Of a stretch of DNA of 64,000 nt, positions 46,152 to 57,126 are shown piece by piece. Numbering within the stretch: position 1 is the stretch's first letter; the number at the start of each line of letters is the position of its first letter. The notes beneath the pieces were generated by a model. The model saw only the letters and a list, made by a program, of their open reading frames with translations. It ran no database searches and was not told the origin of the DNA. This DNA is from Variovorax sp. N23 (GTDB lineage Bacteria > Pseudomonadota > Gammaproteobacteria > Burkholderiales > Burkholderiaceae_C), in contig NZ_JAOOPY010000003.1 of NCBI RefSeq assembly GCF_025486315.1, forward strand, positions 186,001 to 250,000. Reading direction: 5' to 3'. Made by a program: the position numbers and the translations under genes.

Positions 46152-47417
46152 CTACTTCAAGAGGGCGAGCGACAGGCTCGGGAACAGCGAAAGAATCACC
46201 AGCGCCACGCAGCAGATGGCGAAGAAGGGCAGCGTGACGAGGAACATCTTTCCGGGCTTGGCCCCGGTGACGGCCGAGGCCACGAAGAAGCTGAGGCCCA
46301 CGGGCGGCGTCATGAGGCCGAGCACCAGGTTGATCACCACCACCACGCCGAAGTGGCGCGGGTCGATGCCGTAGATCTCGGTGGCGATGGGCAGCAGGAT
46401 GGGCACTGTCATGATCAGGCCGGGGATGCCGTCGATCACGGTGCCGATCACCAGCAGGATCACGTTGGTCAGCAGCAGGAAGGTGACCGGGTCCTTCGCC
46501 ACCGTCTGGATCCACGCGGCGGTGGCTTGCGGCACCTTGCCGTAGATCAGCAGCCACGAGAACACCGCGGCCGCTGCCACCAGGAACAGCACCACCGCCG
46601 AGTAGATCGCCGACTTGAGCAGGATCTGCGGAACCATCCCGTAGCGGAATTCCTTGGTCACGTAGCGGCCCACCAGCACCGCAGCCACGGCGCCGACGGC
46701 GGCCGCCTCGGTCGGGTTCGCGAAGCCGCCGAGGATGGAGCCGACGATCACGATCGGGATGAGCAGCGTCGGGCACGAAGTGAGCACGGTGTGCGCGCGC
46801 TGCCGGAGCGTGCGCTTCTCGGTGCGCGGGTAGTTGTAGATGAAGCCCATGCAGGCGATCACGATGAAGAACAGCACCGTGAGGATCACGCCGGGGATGA
46901 TCCCGGCGATGAGCATGTCGCCCACCGCCACCTGCGCGAGCACGCTGTAGACCACGAACATCACCGAGGGCGGGATGATCGGGCCGAGCATGCCGCCGTA
47001 CACCGTGAGGCCGGCGGCGAAGGTCTTGTCGTAGCCCTGCTTCTCCATCTCCGGCACCATGATCTGGCTCATGATCGCGACCTGCGCGGTGGCGGACCCG
47101 ATGATCGACGACACCAGCATGTTGGCCAGGATGTTCACGTAGGCCAGGCCGCCCTTGACCGAGCCGATGAAGGCCAGTGCCAGGTCGACCAGGCGCTTGG
47201 TGATGCCGCCGCCGTTCATGATCTCGCCGATGAGGATGAACAACGGGATCGCGATGAGGCTGTAGCTGTCGACCCCGCCGAACATCTGCGTCGGGAAGGA
47301 CTGGAACAGCACCGTGTCGCCCGAGTTCAGGATGAAGACGATGCCCGACAGGCACAGGCAGGCGCCGATCGGCACGCCGACCAGCATGATGAGGAGGAAG
47401 AATCCGGTGGTCAGCAT
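46152..47417 (-). CDS. dctM: TRAP transporter large permease (DctM type)
   Basis: 421 residues, about 12 TM segments. Typical blocks: GVPIGACLCLSG, PLFILIGEIM, GSATAQVAIMSQIMVPEM, GPIIPPSVMFVVYSVLAQVAVGDMLIAGIIPG, and GLMTPPVGLSFF near the C-terminus. Sodium-coupled translocation subunit. The ATG at 47417 follows the dctQ stop after one base. Confidence 0.95.
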   Translation of the reverse strand: MLTTGFFLLIMLVGVPIGACLCLSGIVFILNSGDTVLFQSFPTQMFGGVDSYSLIAIPLFILIGEIMNGGGITKRLVDLALAFIGSVKGGLAYVNILANMLVSSIIGSATAQVAIMSQIMVPEMEKQGYDKTFAAGLTVYGGMLGPIIPPSVMFVVYSVLAQVAVGDMLIAGIIPGVILTVLFFIVIACMGFIYNYPRTEKRTLRQRAHTVLTSCPTLLIPIVIVGSILGGFANPTEAAAVGAVAAVLVGRYVTKEFRYGMVPQILLKSAIYSAVVLFLVAAAAVFSWLLIYGKVPQATAAWIQTVAKDPVTFLLLTNVILLVIGTVIDGIPGLIMTVPILLPIATEIYGIDPRHFGVVVVINLVLGLMTPPVGLSFFVASAVTGAKPGKMFLVTLPFFAICCVALVILSLFPSLSLALLK

Positions 47418-47418
47418 G

Positions 47419-48033
47419 TCAGTTCACCGCGTCCGCGTTGGCGATGTTGAACCCGGCATGGCTGCGCTTGGGCTGCAGGCCGAGGTCTTCGATCAGGTTC
47501 GACAGCGCATGCACGCTGAGCGTCACCGAGAAGATCGGCAGGATCAGCTGGATCGCCCAGACCGGCCAGTTCAGCGTCTGCGTGCGCTCGGTGTAGAGGA
47601 AGTTGAAGGACTCCGCGGCGAATTCCTTCGCATCGAAGCCGTAGCGCGCGAGGCCCACCGGGTCCATGTAGATCCAGCACATCGCGAGTAGCGCCAGGCC
47701 GAGCAGCAGCACGCCGCCCGAGGCCGCGGCCTTGGCGATGCGCACCGCGTTGGCGCCCAGCTTGTCGGTCAGCAGCGTGACCGCGAAGTCCAGCCGAAGC
47801 CGGGTCATCGCGGACGCACCGATGAAGGTCAGCCAGACCACGCAGTACACGGATGCCTCGTCCACCCAGTAGAGCGGAATGCCGCCGTAACGCGTCACCA
47901 CGTTCAGCAGCACCAGCACGATGAGCAGGCCCATCAGGCCGGTGAGCAGATGGCGTTCGCAGCGGAGGACGCCGTCCGACGTGTCGAGCACCCAGCGGGT
48001 GAGGCCCGCCGGTCCGTTGGCTTTTTCTTGCAT
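47419..48033 (-). CDS. dctQ: TRAP transporter small permease (DctQ type)
   Basis: 204 residues with four TM helices (GLLIVLVLLNVVTRYGG; EASVYCVVWLTFIGASAMTR; AASGGVLLLGLALLAMCWIY; PVWAIQLILPIFSVTLSVHAL). The middle segment with W and the RLRLDF turn is characteristic of DctQ. It is somewhat longer than usual because of a polar insert after TM3. Encoded between the dapA-like gene (42-nt gap) and dctM. Confidence 0.92.
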   Translation of the reverse strand: MQEKANGPAGLTRWVLDTSDGVLRCERHLLTGLMGLLIVLVLLNVVTRYGGIPLYWVDEASVYCVVWLTFIGASAMTRLRLDFAVTLLTDKLGANAVRIAKAAASGGVLLLGLALLAMCWIYMDPVGLARYGFDAKEFAAESFNFLYTERTQTLNWPVWAIQLILPIFSVTLSVHALSNLIEDLGLQPKRSHAGFNIANADAVN

Positions 48034-48075
48034 GGTGTGTTCGCCGGGTGACGGGTGAGGGGGCGCGGCTCGCGC

Positions 48076-48990
48076 TCAGGCGACCGACTGGTACTGCACG
48101 GGTCGCGTGGCCAGCGCCTTCTTGACCACGCCTTCGATGAAGGCGCGTTCCTCGCCGATCAGCGGCAGGCGCGGGCGGCGCATGTGCTCGGTGCCCACGC
48201 CGACCAGCAGGTCGATGAGCTTCAAGTTCTGCACCAGCTTGGTCGACACGTCCAGGTGCAGCATCGGCGTCATCCACTGGTAGAGCTTGAGCGCCTCGGC
48301 GAACTGGCCGGCCTTCATCAGGTCGTACAGCGCCACGGTCTCGCGCGGGAACGCGCAGCCCACGCCGGCCAGCAGGCCGTCGGCGCCGAGCGCCATCGCT
48401 TCGTAGGCCAGGTCGTCCACGCCGCAGAAGATCTGGTAGCGGTCGCCCAGCAGGTTGCGCAGGTCGGTGATGCGGCGGATGTTGTCCGTGCTCTCCTTGA
48501 CGGCAACCAGCCATTCGCAGTCGGCCAGTTCCAGCATGTGCTCGGGCTTGAGGTCGACGCGGTAGGCGACCGGGTTGTTGTAGACCATCAGCGGCTTCTG
48601 CGCGGCCTTGGCCATGGCGCGCACGTTGGCCATCGCCTCGCGCGCATCGGCCACGTAGATGACCGAGGGCATCACCATGTAGCCGGCCACGCCCAGCTTG
48701 TTGCCGCCGTCGATGTAGCGCAGCGCCTCGCGGGTGCTGGTCTCCGACACGTTGGCCAGCACCGGGATGCGGCCATCGGCGGCTTCGAGGGCGATCTTGG
48801 CGACCTGCAGCTTCTCTTCGAGGCTCAGCGTGCTGGCTTCGCCCAGCGAGCCGCAGGTGACCAGGCCATGGATGCCGTTGCGGATCTGGAAGTCGATGTG
48901 GCGGGCCGTGCCTTCGGCGTCGATGCTTTCGTCGGCGTGGAATTTGGTGGTGACGGCGGGGAAGATGCCTTGCCAGCGGGGATTGGTCAT
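48076..48990 (-). CDS. Dihydrodipicolinate synthase family (DapA-like) aldolase/lyase
   Basis: 304 residues, (beta/alpha)8 barrel. The Schiff-base Lys165 (LVAVKEST) and catalytic Tyr137 (MVYNNPVAY) are present; the substrate loop reads GSLGEAS in place of GTTGE. Adjacent to TRAP and GntR genes rather than lysine genes, it more likely cleaves or dehydrates a 2-keto acid (as in KDG, 4-hydroxy-2-oxoglutarate or N-acetylneuraminate lyases) than makes lysine. First gene of the leftward operon, with an inverted repeat and AT-rich stretch upstream. Confidence 0.9.
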   Translation of the reverse strand: MTNPRWQGIFPAVTTKFHADESIDAEGTARHIDFQIRNGIHGLVTCGSLGEASTLSLEEKLQVAKIALEAADGRIPVLANVSETSTREALRYIDGGNKLGVAGYMVMPSVIYVADAREAMANVRAMAKAAQKPLMVYNNPVAYRVDLKPEHMLELADCEWLVAVKESTDNIRRITDLRNLLGDRYQIFCGVDDLAYEAMALGADGLLAGVGCAFPRETVALYDLMKAGQFAEALKLYQWMTPMLHLDVSTKLVQNLKLIDLLVGVGTEHMRRPRLPLIGEERAFIEGVVKKALATRPVQYQSVA

Positions 48991-49073
48991 TCGGTGCTCC
49001 TGAAGGATGAGGTTGGAAGAGAGGGGGGGGCCGCCCGGGCCTGTGCCCGATCGACTCTATAAATATATTAGTG

Positions 49074-49090
49074 AGATATTGGAAATATCT
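49074..49090. promoter_or_regulatory. Inverted repeat operator candidate upstream of the dapA-TRAP-gntR operon
   Basis: AGATATT-GGA-AATATCT, a perfect 7-bp dyad with a 3-bp spacer, within a short AT-rich island (49058-49091) 83 bp before the dapA-like start. Suitable for the GntR-FCD regulator encoded at the end of the operon. The rest of the 379-nt gap to alaS (48991-49369) shows only the alaS promoter. Confidence 0.55.
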
Positions 49091-49275
49091 GATCAGGGTA
49101 TTAGCAGATTGCGTGCCAGCGCTGGGCATGCTTGATCGGGGGCTTCGGGAGGTTTTTCGAGGCGGCGGCGGCGTCACCCGGCACCGGATTGAGGCGCCGC
49201 GCACACACAGGGGGCGACGGACCCACCCGCCAGGGTGCATCACGCCGGGCGGCAGGGCGCAGACTGGCCCAAACC

Positions 49276-49281
49276 TATAAT
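49276..49281 (+). promoter_or_regulatory. alaS promoter -10 element
   Basis: TATAAT, a perfect sigma-70 -10 hexamer 89 bp upstream of the alaS start, preceded by GC-rich DNA in which no good -35 is visible. Confidence 0.5.
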
Positions 49282-49369
49282 CGATAGGCCAATCAAATCA
49301 AGCAGTTAGCGGGTGCATCGTTCCGCTGTGCGAGCCCCTTGCGAGCCTTTTGCGAGCTATTTCCATCCC

Positions 49370-51994
<2,625 letters not shown>

Positions 51995-52024
51995 GAGGCT
52001 GAGGCGTCGGCGCGAAGCAGCCGC

Positions 52025-52396
52025 TCAATCTTCCTCGTCGTCGGCGCTGTCGTCGTCCTCGTCCGCGGCCAGGCTGCCGCTGCGCAGATGCACTTGCGCG
52101 GCATCGATGGCGCCGCCGCCCGGGCCGATGATCCGGTCGGGCAGGATGTCCTCGCCGTCGGGCGCCATGTCGCCTTCGACGTTGGCGCGTTCGCCGGTGC
52201 CCGATGCGTCGCTGCCGCCGTCGAGCGGCTCGAGCGCGCCGCTGCCCAGGCTGTCGTCCGGTTGCGCCAGGTCGGCACGCTGGCCCAGCGTGTCGCTGCC
52301 GCTGTCCGAACTGTCGCTGGGGCCGAGGATGCGGGTGCTGTCGTCCGCGGTGTCCGCGGCGCTGTCGTGGTTGCCTGTCACGCTGCTGGTGGCCAT
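52025..52396 (-). CDS. Highly acidic low-complexity protein of unknown function
   Basis: 123 residues from the ATG at 52396 with AGGAGG about 9 nt upstream. Composition: 24 Asp and 7 Glu against 5 Arg and no Lys, rich in Ser/Gly, with no aromatic residues, so almost certainly disordered and very acidic. It ends in an Asp/Glu run (ADEDDDSADDEED). One more ordered patch is ILPDRIIGPGGGAIDAAQVHL. No family recognised. Converges on alaS. Could be a charge-chaperone or stress protein; no basis to choose. Confidence 0.72.
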   Translation of the reverse strand: MATSSVTGNHDSAADTADDSTRILGPSDSSDSGSDTLGQRADLAQPDDSLGSGALEPLDGGSDASGTGERANVEGDMAPDGEDILPDRIIGPGGGAIDAAQVHLRSGSLAADEDDDSADDEED

Positions 52397-52511
52397 GTCC
52401 TGGTCCTCCTGATGTCGATGGCGAACGGCCTGCCGGGCGGTGGGCCGGAACGGCAGGTTCATGGCGCCCGTGTCCGCGCGCTGTGAGAGTCGGCCGACGC
52501 CCTTTGTCAGG

Positions 52512-53093
52512 TCAGGGCGCGTGCAGACCCTGGAGCAGGCTGCGCAGCAGTGCGACCACCGTCCGCCGCTCGGCTGCGTCCCGCGCCATCTGCGCGTGAA
52601 CGATGGCGCCGTCGAAGGCCAAGGCGGCCGCCCGGGCCTGGGTGCTCCGGGCAGGGCCCGGTGGCAGCAGTTCGGCAATGACCTCGGCCATCTCCTGCTT
52701 GTGCAGCCGGGCGGCCTCGACCGCTTCGGGCAGCGCATCGGCGATCTCCACCACCGTGTTGATGAAGGCACAGCCGCGGAAGACCGGCATCTCGGTCCAC
52801 TCCTGCAGCACATCGGCCAGCAACAGAAGGCTGCTGCCGTCCGCCGCTGGCATGTCGGCGCCGCGCCGGCCCAGCGCATCGACGAACCAGGCCATCCAGC
52901 GCGCATGGCGCAGATCGAGGAAAGCCCGCACCAGGTCGTTCTTGCTCGGGAAGTGCCGGTAGAAGGTCACCTTCGTCACGCCCGACTCGGCGATGAGCCG
53001 GTCGATGCCGGTGGCGCGGATGCCGTCGCGATAGAACAGGTCGTGCGCCGTGGCGAGGATGCGGTCGCGGGCGGAGAGGGGGGCGGCTTCCAT
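52512..53093 (-). CDS. TetR/AcrR family repressor
   Basis: 193 residues. HTH at ~20-58 (LFYRDGIRATGIDRLIAESGVTKVTFYRHFPSKNDLVRAFL, seen as two helices and the F-Y-x-H-F motif) and an all-helical ligand domain with a conserved-looking CAFINTVVEIAD segment. Two palindromic operators lie between it and the divergent NTF2-like gene, so it probably represses both. Inducer unknown. Confidence 0.92.
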   Translation of the reverse strand: MEAAPLSARDRILATAHDLFYRDGIRATGIDRLIAESGVTKVTFYRHFPSKNDLVRAFLDLRHARWMAWFVDALGRRGADMPAADGSSLLLLADVLQEWTEMPVFRGCAFINTVVEIADALPEAVEAARLHKQEMAEVIAELLPPGPARSTQARAAALAFDGAIVHAQMARDAAERRTVVALLRSLLQGLHAP

Positions 53094-53105
53094 GCCGCCC
53101 GATTG

Positions 53106-53165
53106 TAGACAGGTCTGTCTATGCCTGATAGATTCGCGTCACGCCATGTAGACAGATCGGTCTAC
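53106..53165. promoter_or_regulatory. Twin TetR operators
   Basis: TAGACAGGTCTGTCTA (53106-53121) is a perfect 16-bp palindrome; GTAGACAGATCGGTCTAC (53148-53165) shares the TAGACAG/GTCTA arms with one mismatch. Centres are 43 bp apart. They occupy the whole space between tetR (start 53093) and the NTF2-like gene and each overlaps one of the two divergent promoters. Confidence 0.8.
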
Positions 53166-53211
53166 GTGGATGCCCAATCCGCCGATCGAACCCGACCACC
53201 CAGGAGCCGCC

Positions 53212-53679
53212 ATGGAAACCCGCCCGCCCGTTCCCCCGTTCACGCTCGAAAGCGCCACGCAGAAGGTGCGTGGCGCCGAAGACGCCTGGAATTCGCGCGA
53301 CCCCGAGCGCGTCTCGGGCGTCTACACCGAAGACACGCTGTGGCGCAATCGCGTCGAGTTCCCGGTCGGCCGCGAAGCGGTGCGTACCTTCCTGCAGCGC
53401 AAGTGGGCGCGCGAGCTGGACTACCGGCTCATCAAGGAGCTGTGGGCCTTCATCGACCACCGCATCGCCGTGCGTTTCGCCTACGAGTGGCGCGACGATT
53501 CCGGCCAGTGGTTCCGCAGCTATGGCAACGAGAACTGGGAATTCAACCCACAGGGCCTGATGCAGCGCCGCTTCGCCAGCATCAACGACCTGCCCATCGC
53601 CGAGAAGGATCGGCTCTTTCACTGGCCGCCGGGGCGCCGGCCCGACGATCACGCGAGCTTGAGCGACCTGGGTCTGTAG
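53212..53679 (+). CDS. NTF2-like (DUF1348/SnoaL-type) protein
   Basis: 155 residues from the ATG at 53212, with AGGAG 6 nt upstream. The sequence [32 protein letters not shown] begins the cone-shaped NTF2 fold, and the tail ([26 protein letters not shown]) is characteristic of the DUF1348 group. Function is unknown; NTF2-like proteins include small isomerases and hydrolases. Likely induced on release of the adjacent TetR repressor. Small cytoplasmic protein. Confidence 0.88.
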   Translation: METRPPVPPFTLESATQKVRGAEDAWNSRDPERVSGVYTEDTLWRNRVEFPVGREAVRTFLQRKWARELDYRLIKELWAFIDHRIAVRFAYEWRDDSGQWFRSYGNENWEFNPQGLMQRRFASINDLPIAEKDRLFHWPPGRRPDDHASLSDLGL

Positions 53680-53720
53680 GCGCCGACTCGCATGGCACGG
53701 CCGTTGCATGCACCGCCGGC

Positions 53721-54923
53721 ATGCACGACCAGGCCCTGACCCTGCCCAGCGCGGCCGAAGCCGGCGTCGACCCGCTGTGGCGGCATCAGCTGAGCCTGCT
53801 GCTCGAATCGACCGGCGAGGGCATCTTCGGCATCGATCTCGACGGCCACTGCATGTTCATCAACCGGGCCGGCGCGCAACTGCTCGGCTGGCCCGCAGCC
53901 GAGGTGCTCGGCCACAACATGCACGAGCTGACGCACCACTCGCACGCCGACGGCTCGCACTACCCCGACACCGACTGCCCCATCTTCAACGCCTTCCGTC
54001 GTGGCCTGCCGTGCCGCATCGACACGGAGGTGTTCTGGCGGCGTGACGGCAGTTCGTTCGCCGTGGAGTATTCGAGCCATCCGATCGTCGACGGCGACAC
54101 CGTGCGCGGCGCCGTGATCGCCTTCGTCGACATCACCGAACGCAAGCGCGCGGCCGCCGCATTGCAGCAATCGCGCGACCAGCTCGAGCTGCGCGTGACG
54201 GAGCGAACCGCCGAACTCAGCGCGGCGCTGCAACAGGTGCGCGAGCTGTCGGCCTGGATGGATTCGGTGCGCGAGGAAGAGCGCACCCGCATCGCGCGCG
54301 AGGTGCACGACGAGCTCGGCAGCCTGCTGGTGGCGCTCAAGATGGACGTCAACTGGATCGGCAAGCGCCTGGGCGAGCAACAGTCGCGAGATGCCGACGC
54401 GGCGCAGGCGATGCGCCAGCAGATGCGTGGCAAGTGCGACAACATGGGCGCGCTGATCGAGCGCGCGGTCGACAACGTCGGCCGCATCATCACCGACCTG
54501 CGCCCGAGCATCCTCGACCACCAGGGCCTGTGGGCCGCGCTCGAGTGGCAGGCCCACGAGTTCGTGCAGTCGGCCGAGCTCGAGCTCGGCTGGGATCTGC
54601 AGGTCGACGAGTCCCTCGAACTCCCCGAGCCCGCGGCCATGGCGGTGTTCCGCATCTTCCAGGAGATGCTTAGCAACGTCGGCCGCCATGCGCGGGCAGC
54701 CCGCGTCGACATCCGCATCCGCGCCGACGATGGCGTGCTCGAGCTGCGCGTGAAGGACGACGGCATCGGCGCCGCACCGCAGGCCTTCGGTGCGCCGACT
54801 TCGTACGGTGTGCGGGGGATGCGGGAGCGGGCGCTGCACTTCGGCGGCAGCCTCGAGATCGCGAGCCAGCCGGGGCAGGGCAGTACATTCCGACTCCGTC
54901 TTCCGCTTTCGATCTCGCACTGA
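53721..54923 (+). CDS. PAS-domain NarL-type sensor histidine kinase
   Basis: 400 residues, no TM segment. PAS domain ~24-140 (ESTGEGIFGIDLDGHCMFINRAG, split motif; ends DITERKR) containing a His/Cys-rich stretch HHSHADGSHYPDTDCPIF. Coiled coil, then HisKA_3 with His196 (REVHDELGSLL) and HATPase_c (DDGIGAAPQAF, GVRGMRERALHFGG). Class of NarX/DegS kinases that pair with NarL-type regulators, as encoded 4 nt downstream. Placement before the cyanate-type importer and cyanase suggests it controls them. The signal is unknown; the His/Cys segment could bind a ligand or metal. Confidence 0.92.
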   Translation: MHDQALTLPSAAEAGVDPLWRHQLSLLLESTGEGIFGIDLDGHCMFINRAGAQLLGWPAAEVLGHNMHELTHHSHADGSHYPDTDCPIFNAFRRGLPCRIDTEVFWRRDGSSFAVEYSSHPIVDGDTVRGAVIAFVDITERKRAAAALQQSRDQLELRVTERTAELSAALQQVRELSAWMDSVREEERTRIAREVHDELGSLLVALKMDVNWIGKRLGEQQSRDADAAQAMRQQMRGKCDNMGALIERAVDNVGRIITDLRPSILDHQGLWAALEWQAHEFVQSAELELGWDLQVDESLELPEPAAMAVFRIFQEMLSNVGRHARAARVDIRIRADDGVLELRVKDDGIGAAPQAFGAPTSYGVRGMRERALHFGGSLEIASQPGQGSTFRLRLPLSISH

Positions 54924-54927
54924 TGCC

Positions 54928-55602
54928 ATGACACCCCCCATCCGCGTCCTCATCGGCGACGACCACCGCATCGTGCGCGAAGGCCTTAAGCAGGTGCTCG
55001 GTGACCTGTCGAACGGCGCGCCGGAGATCGTCGTCTGCGCCGAGGCGCAGACCGGCCCCGAGGTGCTCGAACGCGTGGAGGCGCTGCAAGGCAGGGAGGG
55101 GGAGGAAGGCATCGACGTCGTGCTGCTCGACATCGCCCTGCCCGAGCGCGATGGGCTCGACGTGCTGCAGGCCTTGCGCGCGGCGTGGCCGGCGTTGCCG
55201 GTGCTGATGCTCTCGACCTACCCGGAGCGCCAGTACGCGGTGCGCTGCATCAAGCTGGGCGCGGCCGGCTATCTCAACAAGAGCGCCGACGCCGATGCGA
55301 TGGTGGCGGCAGTGCGCAAGGCGGCGGCCGGCGGCATCTACGTGTCGGCGGCCACGGCCGAGGCGCTGGCGGCGGCCGTGAGCAAGGTGTCGGCGACCGA
55401 GGCGCTGTCGCACCGCGAGCACCAGGTGTTCCGGCTGCTCACGGCCGGGCACAGCGTGAGCGAAATCGGTGCGCAGCTCGGCCTGGCGCCGAACACGGTG
55501 AGCACCTACCGGGCACGCATCCTCGAGAAGACCGGCGCGAAGAACGACGTCGAGCTCGCGCTGTACGCCGAGCGGCACGGCAAATCGGCGCCGGCCGCCT
55601 GA
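54928..55602 (+). CDS. NarL/FixJ-type response regulator
   Basis: 224 residues from the ATG at 54928. Receiver with Asp11-Asp12 (IGDDHRIVREGL), Asp68 (VVLLDIALPERDG) and Lys at AGYLNKSADAD. LuxR-type HTH (ALSHREHQVFRLLTAGHSVSEIGAQLGLAPNTVSTYRARILEKTG in blocks, ~155-205). Cognate partner of the kinase just upstream. The cyanate operon begins 146 nt downstream. Confidence 0.94.
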   Translation: MTPPIRVLIGDDHRIVREGLKQVLGDLSNGAPEIVVCAEAQTGPEVLERVEALQGREGEEGIDVVLLDIALPERDGLDVLQALRAAWPALPVLMLSTYPERQYAVRCIKLGAAGYLNKSADADAMVAAVRKAAAGGIYVSAATAEALAAAVSKVSATEALSHREHQVFRLLTAGHSVSEIGAQLGLAPNTVSTYRARILEKTGAKNDVELALYAERHGKSAPAA

Positions 55603-55748
55603 AAACACGCGCTGCGACGACCGCCTTGTAGGGCCAGCACTACAAGCCATCGATCCGCGCTGCGCGATTTCATGGGCCGGGCCTGCGCTGGCCCACAACC
55701 GGCCCGCGGCTTGCAATGCGTCTGCATCTTTTCAACGAGGTGCTACCC

Positions 55749-57113
55749 ATGTCCCGACTGCCTGAATCGACAGCGAACGACCCGTACGACGCCGACCGGC
55801 CCCTGATGCTGCGCTGCGCCTGCGGCCAGGACCATGCGCCCGACCAGCATGCGAGCGCGATGGCGCTGTCGGACGACAAGCTCGAAGCCAGCCTGATCAA
55901 GGCGCTGTTTCCGGTCGACAGCGTGCGCCGCAACTTCTTGCGCGCCGTGGGCGCCAACACGGCGCGTGCGGCGATCATGTCGGTGCTGCCGCTGGGCGCA
56001 TTACAGGCCATGGCGCAGGAGAAGGGCCCGCTCGAGAAGAAGGACCTGAAGATCGGCTTCATCCCGATCACCTGCGCCACGCCGCTGATCATGGCGCACC
56101 CCCTGGGCTTCTACAAACAGCAGGGCCTGAACGTCGAGGTGGTCAAGACGGCGGGCTGGGCGCTGATCCGCGACAAGATGCTCAACAAGGAGTACGACGC
56201 GACGCACTTCCTGTCGCCGATGCCGCTGGCCATCTCGATGGGCGCCGGCTCCAACGCGACGCCGATGAACGTCGCCACCATCCAGAACACCAACGGCCAG
56301 GCGATCACGCTGGCCAACAAGCACAAGGACAAGCGCGACCCGAAGCTGTGGAAGGGCTTCAAGTTCGCGGTGCCCTTCGAATACAGCATGCACAACTTCC
56401 TGCTGCGCTACTACGTGGCGGAAGCGGGCCTGAACCCCGACACCGACATCCAGATCCGCGTGGTGCCGCCGGCCGAGATGGTTGCCAACCTGCGCGCCGG
56501 CAACATCGACGGCTACCTCGGCCCGGACCCGTTCAACCAGCGCGCCGTGTTCGAGGAGGTGGGCTTCATCCACATCCTCACCAAGGAGATCTGGAACGGC
56601 CACCCCTGCTGCGCCTTCGGCTCGTCGACAGAGTTCATCCAGAAGAACCCCAACACTTTCGCGGCGCTCTATCGCGCTGTGCTCACCGCATCGGCCATGG
56701 CGCGCAAGCCCGAGAACCGCGAGCTCATCGCCAAGGTGATCGCCCCGGCGCAGTACCTCAACCAGCCCGAGACGGTCATTTCGCAGGTGCTCACCGGCCG
56801 CTTCGCCGACGGCCTGGGCAACATCAGGACCGTGCCCGACCGCGCCGACTTCGATCCGATCCCGTGGCAGTCGATGGCCGTCTGGATGCTCACGCAGATG
56901 AAGCGCTGGGGCTACGTGAAGGGCGAGGTCGACTACAAGCAGATGGCAGAGAAGGTCTTCCTGCTGACCGACGCCAAGAAGCGCATGAAGGAGATCGGCC
57001 AGACGCCGCCCGAGGGCGCCTACCCGAAGTTCACGATCATGGGCAAGGTCTTCGACCCGACCCAACCCGATGCGTACGTGAAGAGCTTCGCCATCCGCAA
57101 GATGGCCGCCTGA
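55749..57113 (+). CDS. NrtA/CmpA/CynA-type ABC substrate-binding protein
   Basis: 454 residues from the ATG at 55749 (GAGGTG 8 nt upstream). A ~55-residue N-terminal extension with CACGQDHAPDQH precedes a Tat-like motif (RRNFLRAVGANTARAA). Binding-domain blocks: LKIGFIPITCATPLIMAHPLGFYKQQGL, GSNATPMNVATIQNTNGQAITLA, DGYLGPDPFNQRAVFEEVGF, WNGHPCCAFG. This family binds nitrate, bicarbonate or cyanate. Linkage to permease, ATPase and cyanase genes points to cyanate uptake. Confidence 0.85.
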   Translation: MSRLPESTANDPYDADRPLMLRCACGQDHAPDQHASAMALSDDKLEASLIKALFPVDSVRRNFLRAVGANTARAAIMSVLPLGALQAMAQEKGPLEKKDLKIGFIPITCATPLIMAHPLGFYKQQGLNVEVVKTAGWALIRDKMLNKEYDATHFLSPMPLAISMGAGSNATPMNVATIQNTNGQAITLANKHKDKRDPKLWKGFKFAVPFEYSMHNFLLRYYVAEAGLNPDTDIQIRVVPPAEMVANLRAGNIDGYLGPDPFNQRAVFEEVGFIHILTKEIWNGHPCCAFGSSTEFIQKNPNTFAALYRAVLTASAMARKPENRELIAKVIAPAQYLNQPETVISQVLTGRFADGLGNIRTVPDRADFDPIPWQSMAVWMLTQMKRWGYVKGEVDYKQMAEKVFLLTDAKKRMKEIGQTPPEGAYPKFTIMGKVFDPTQPDAYVKSFAIRKMAA

Positions 57114-57126
57114 GCGCCGGGCCACC

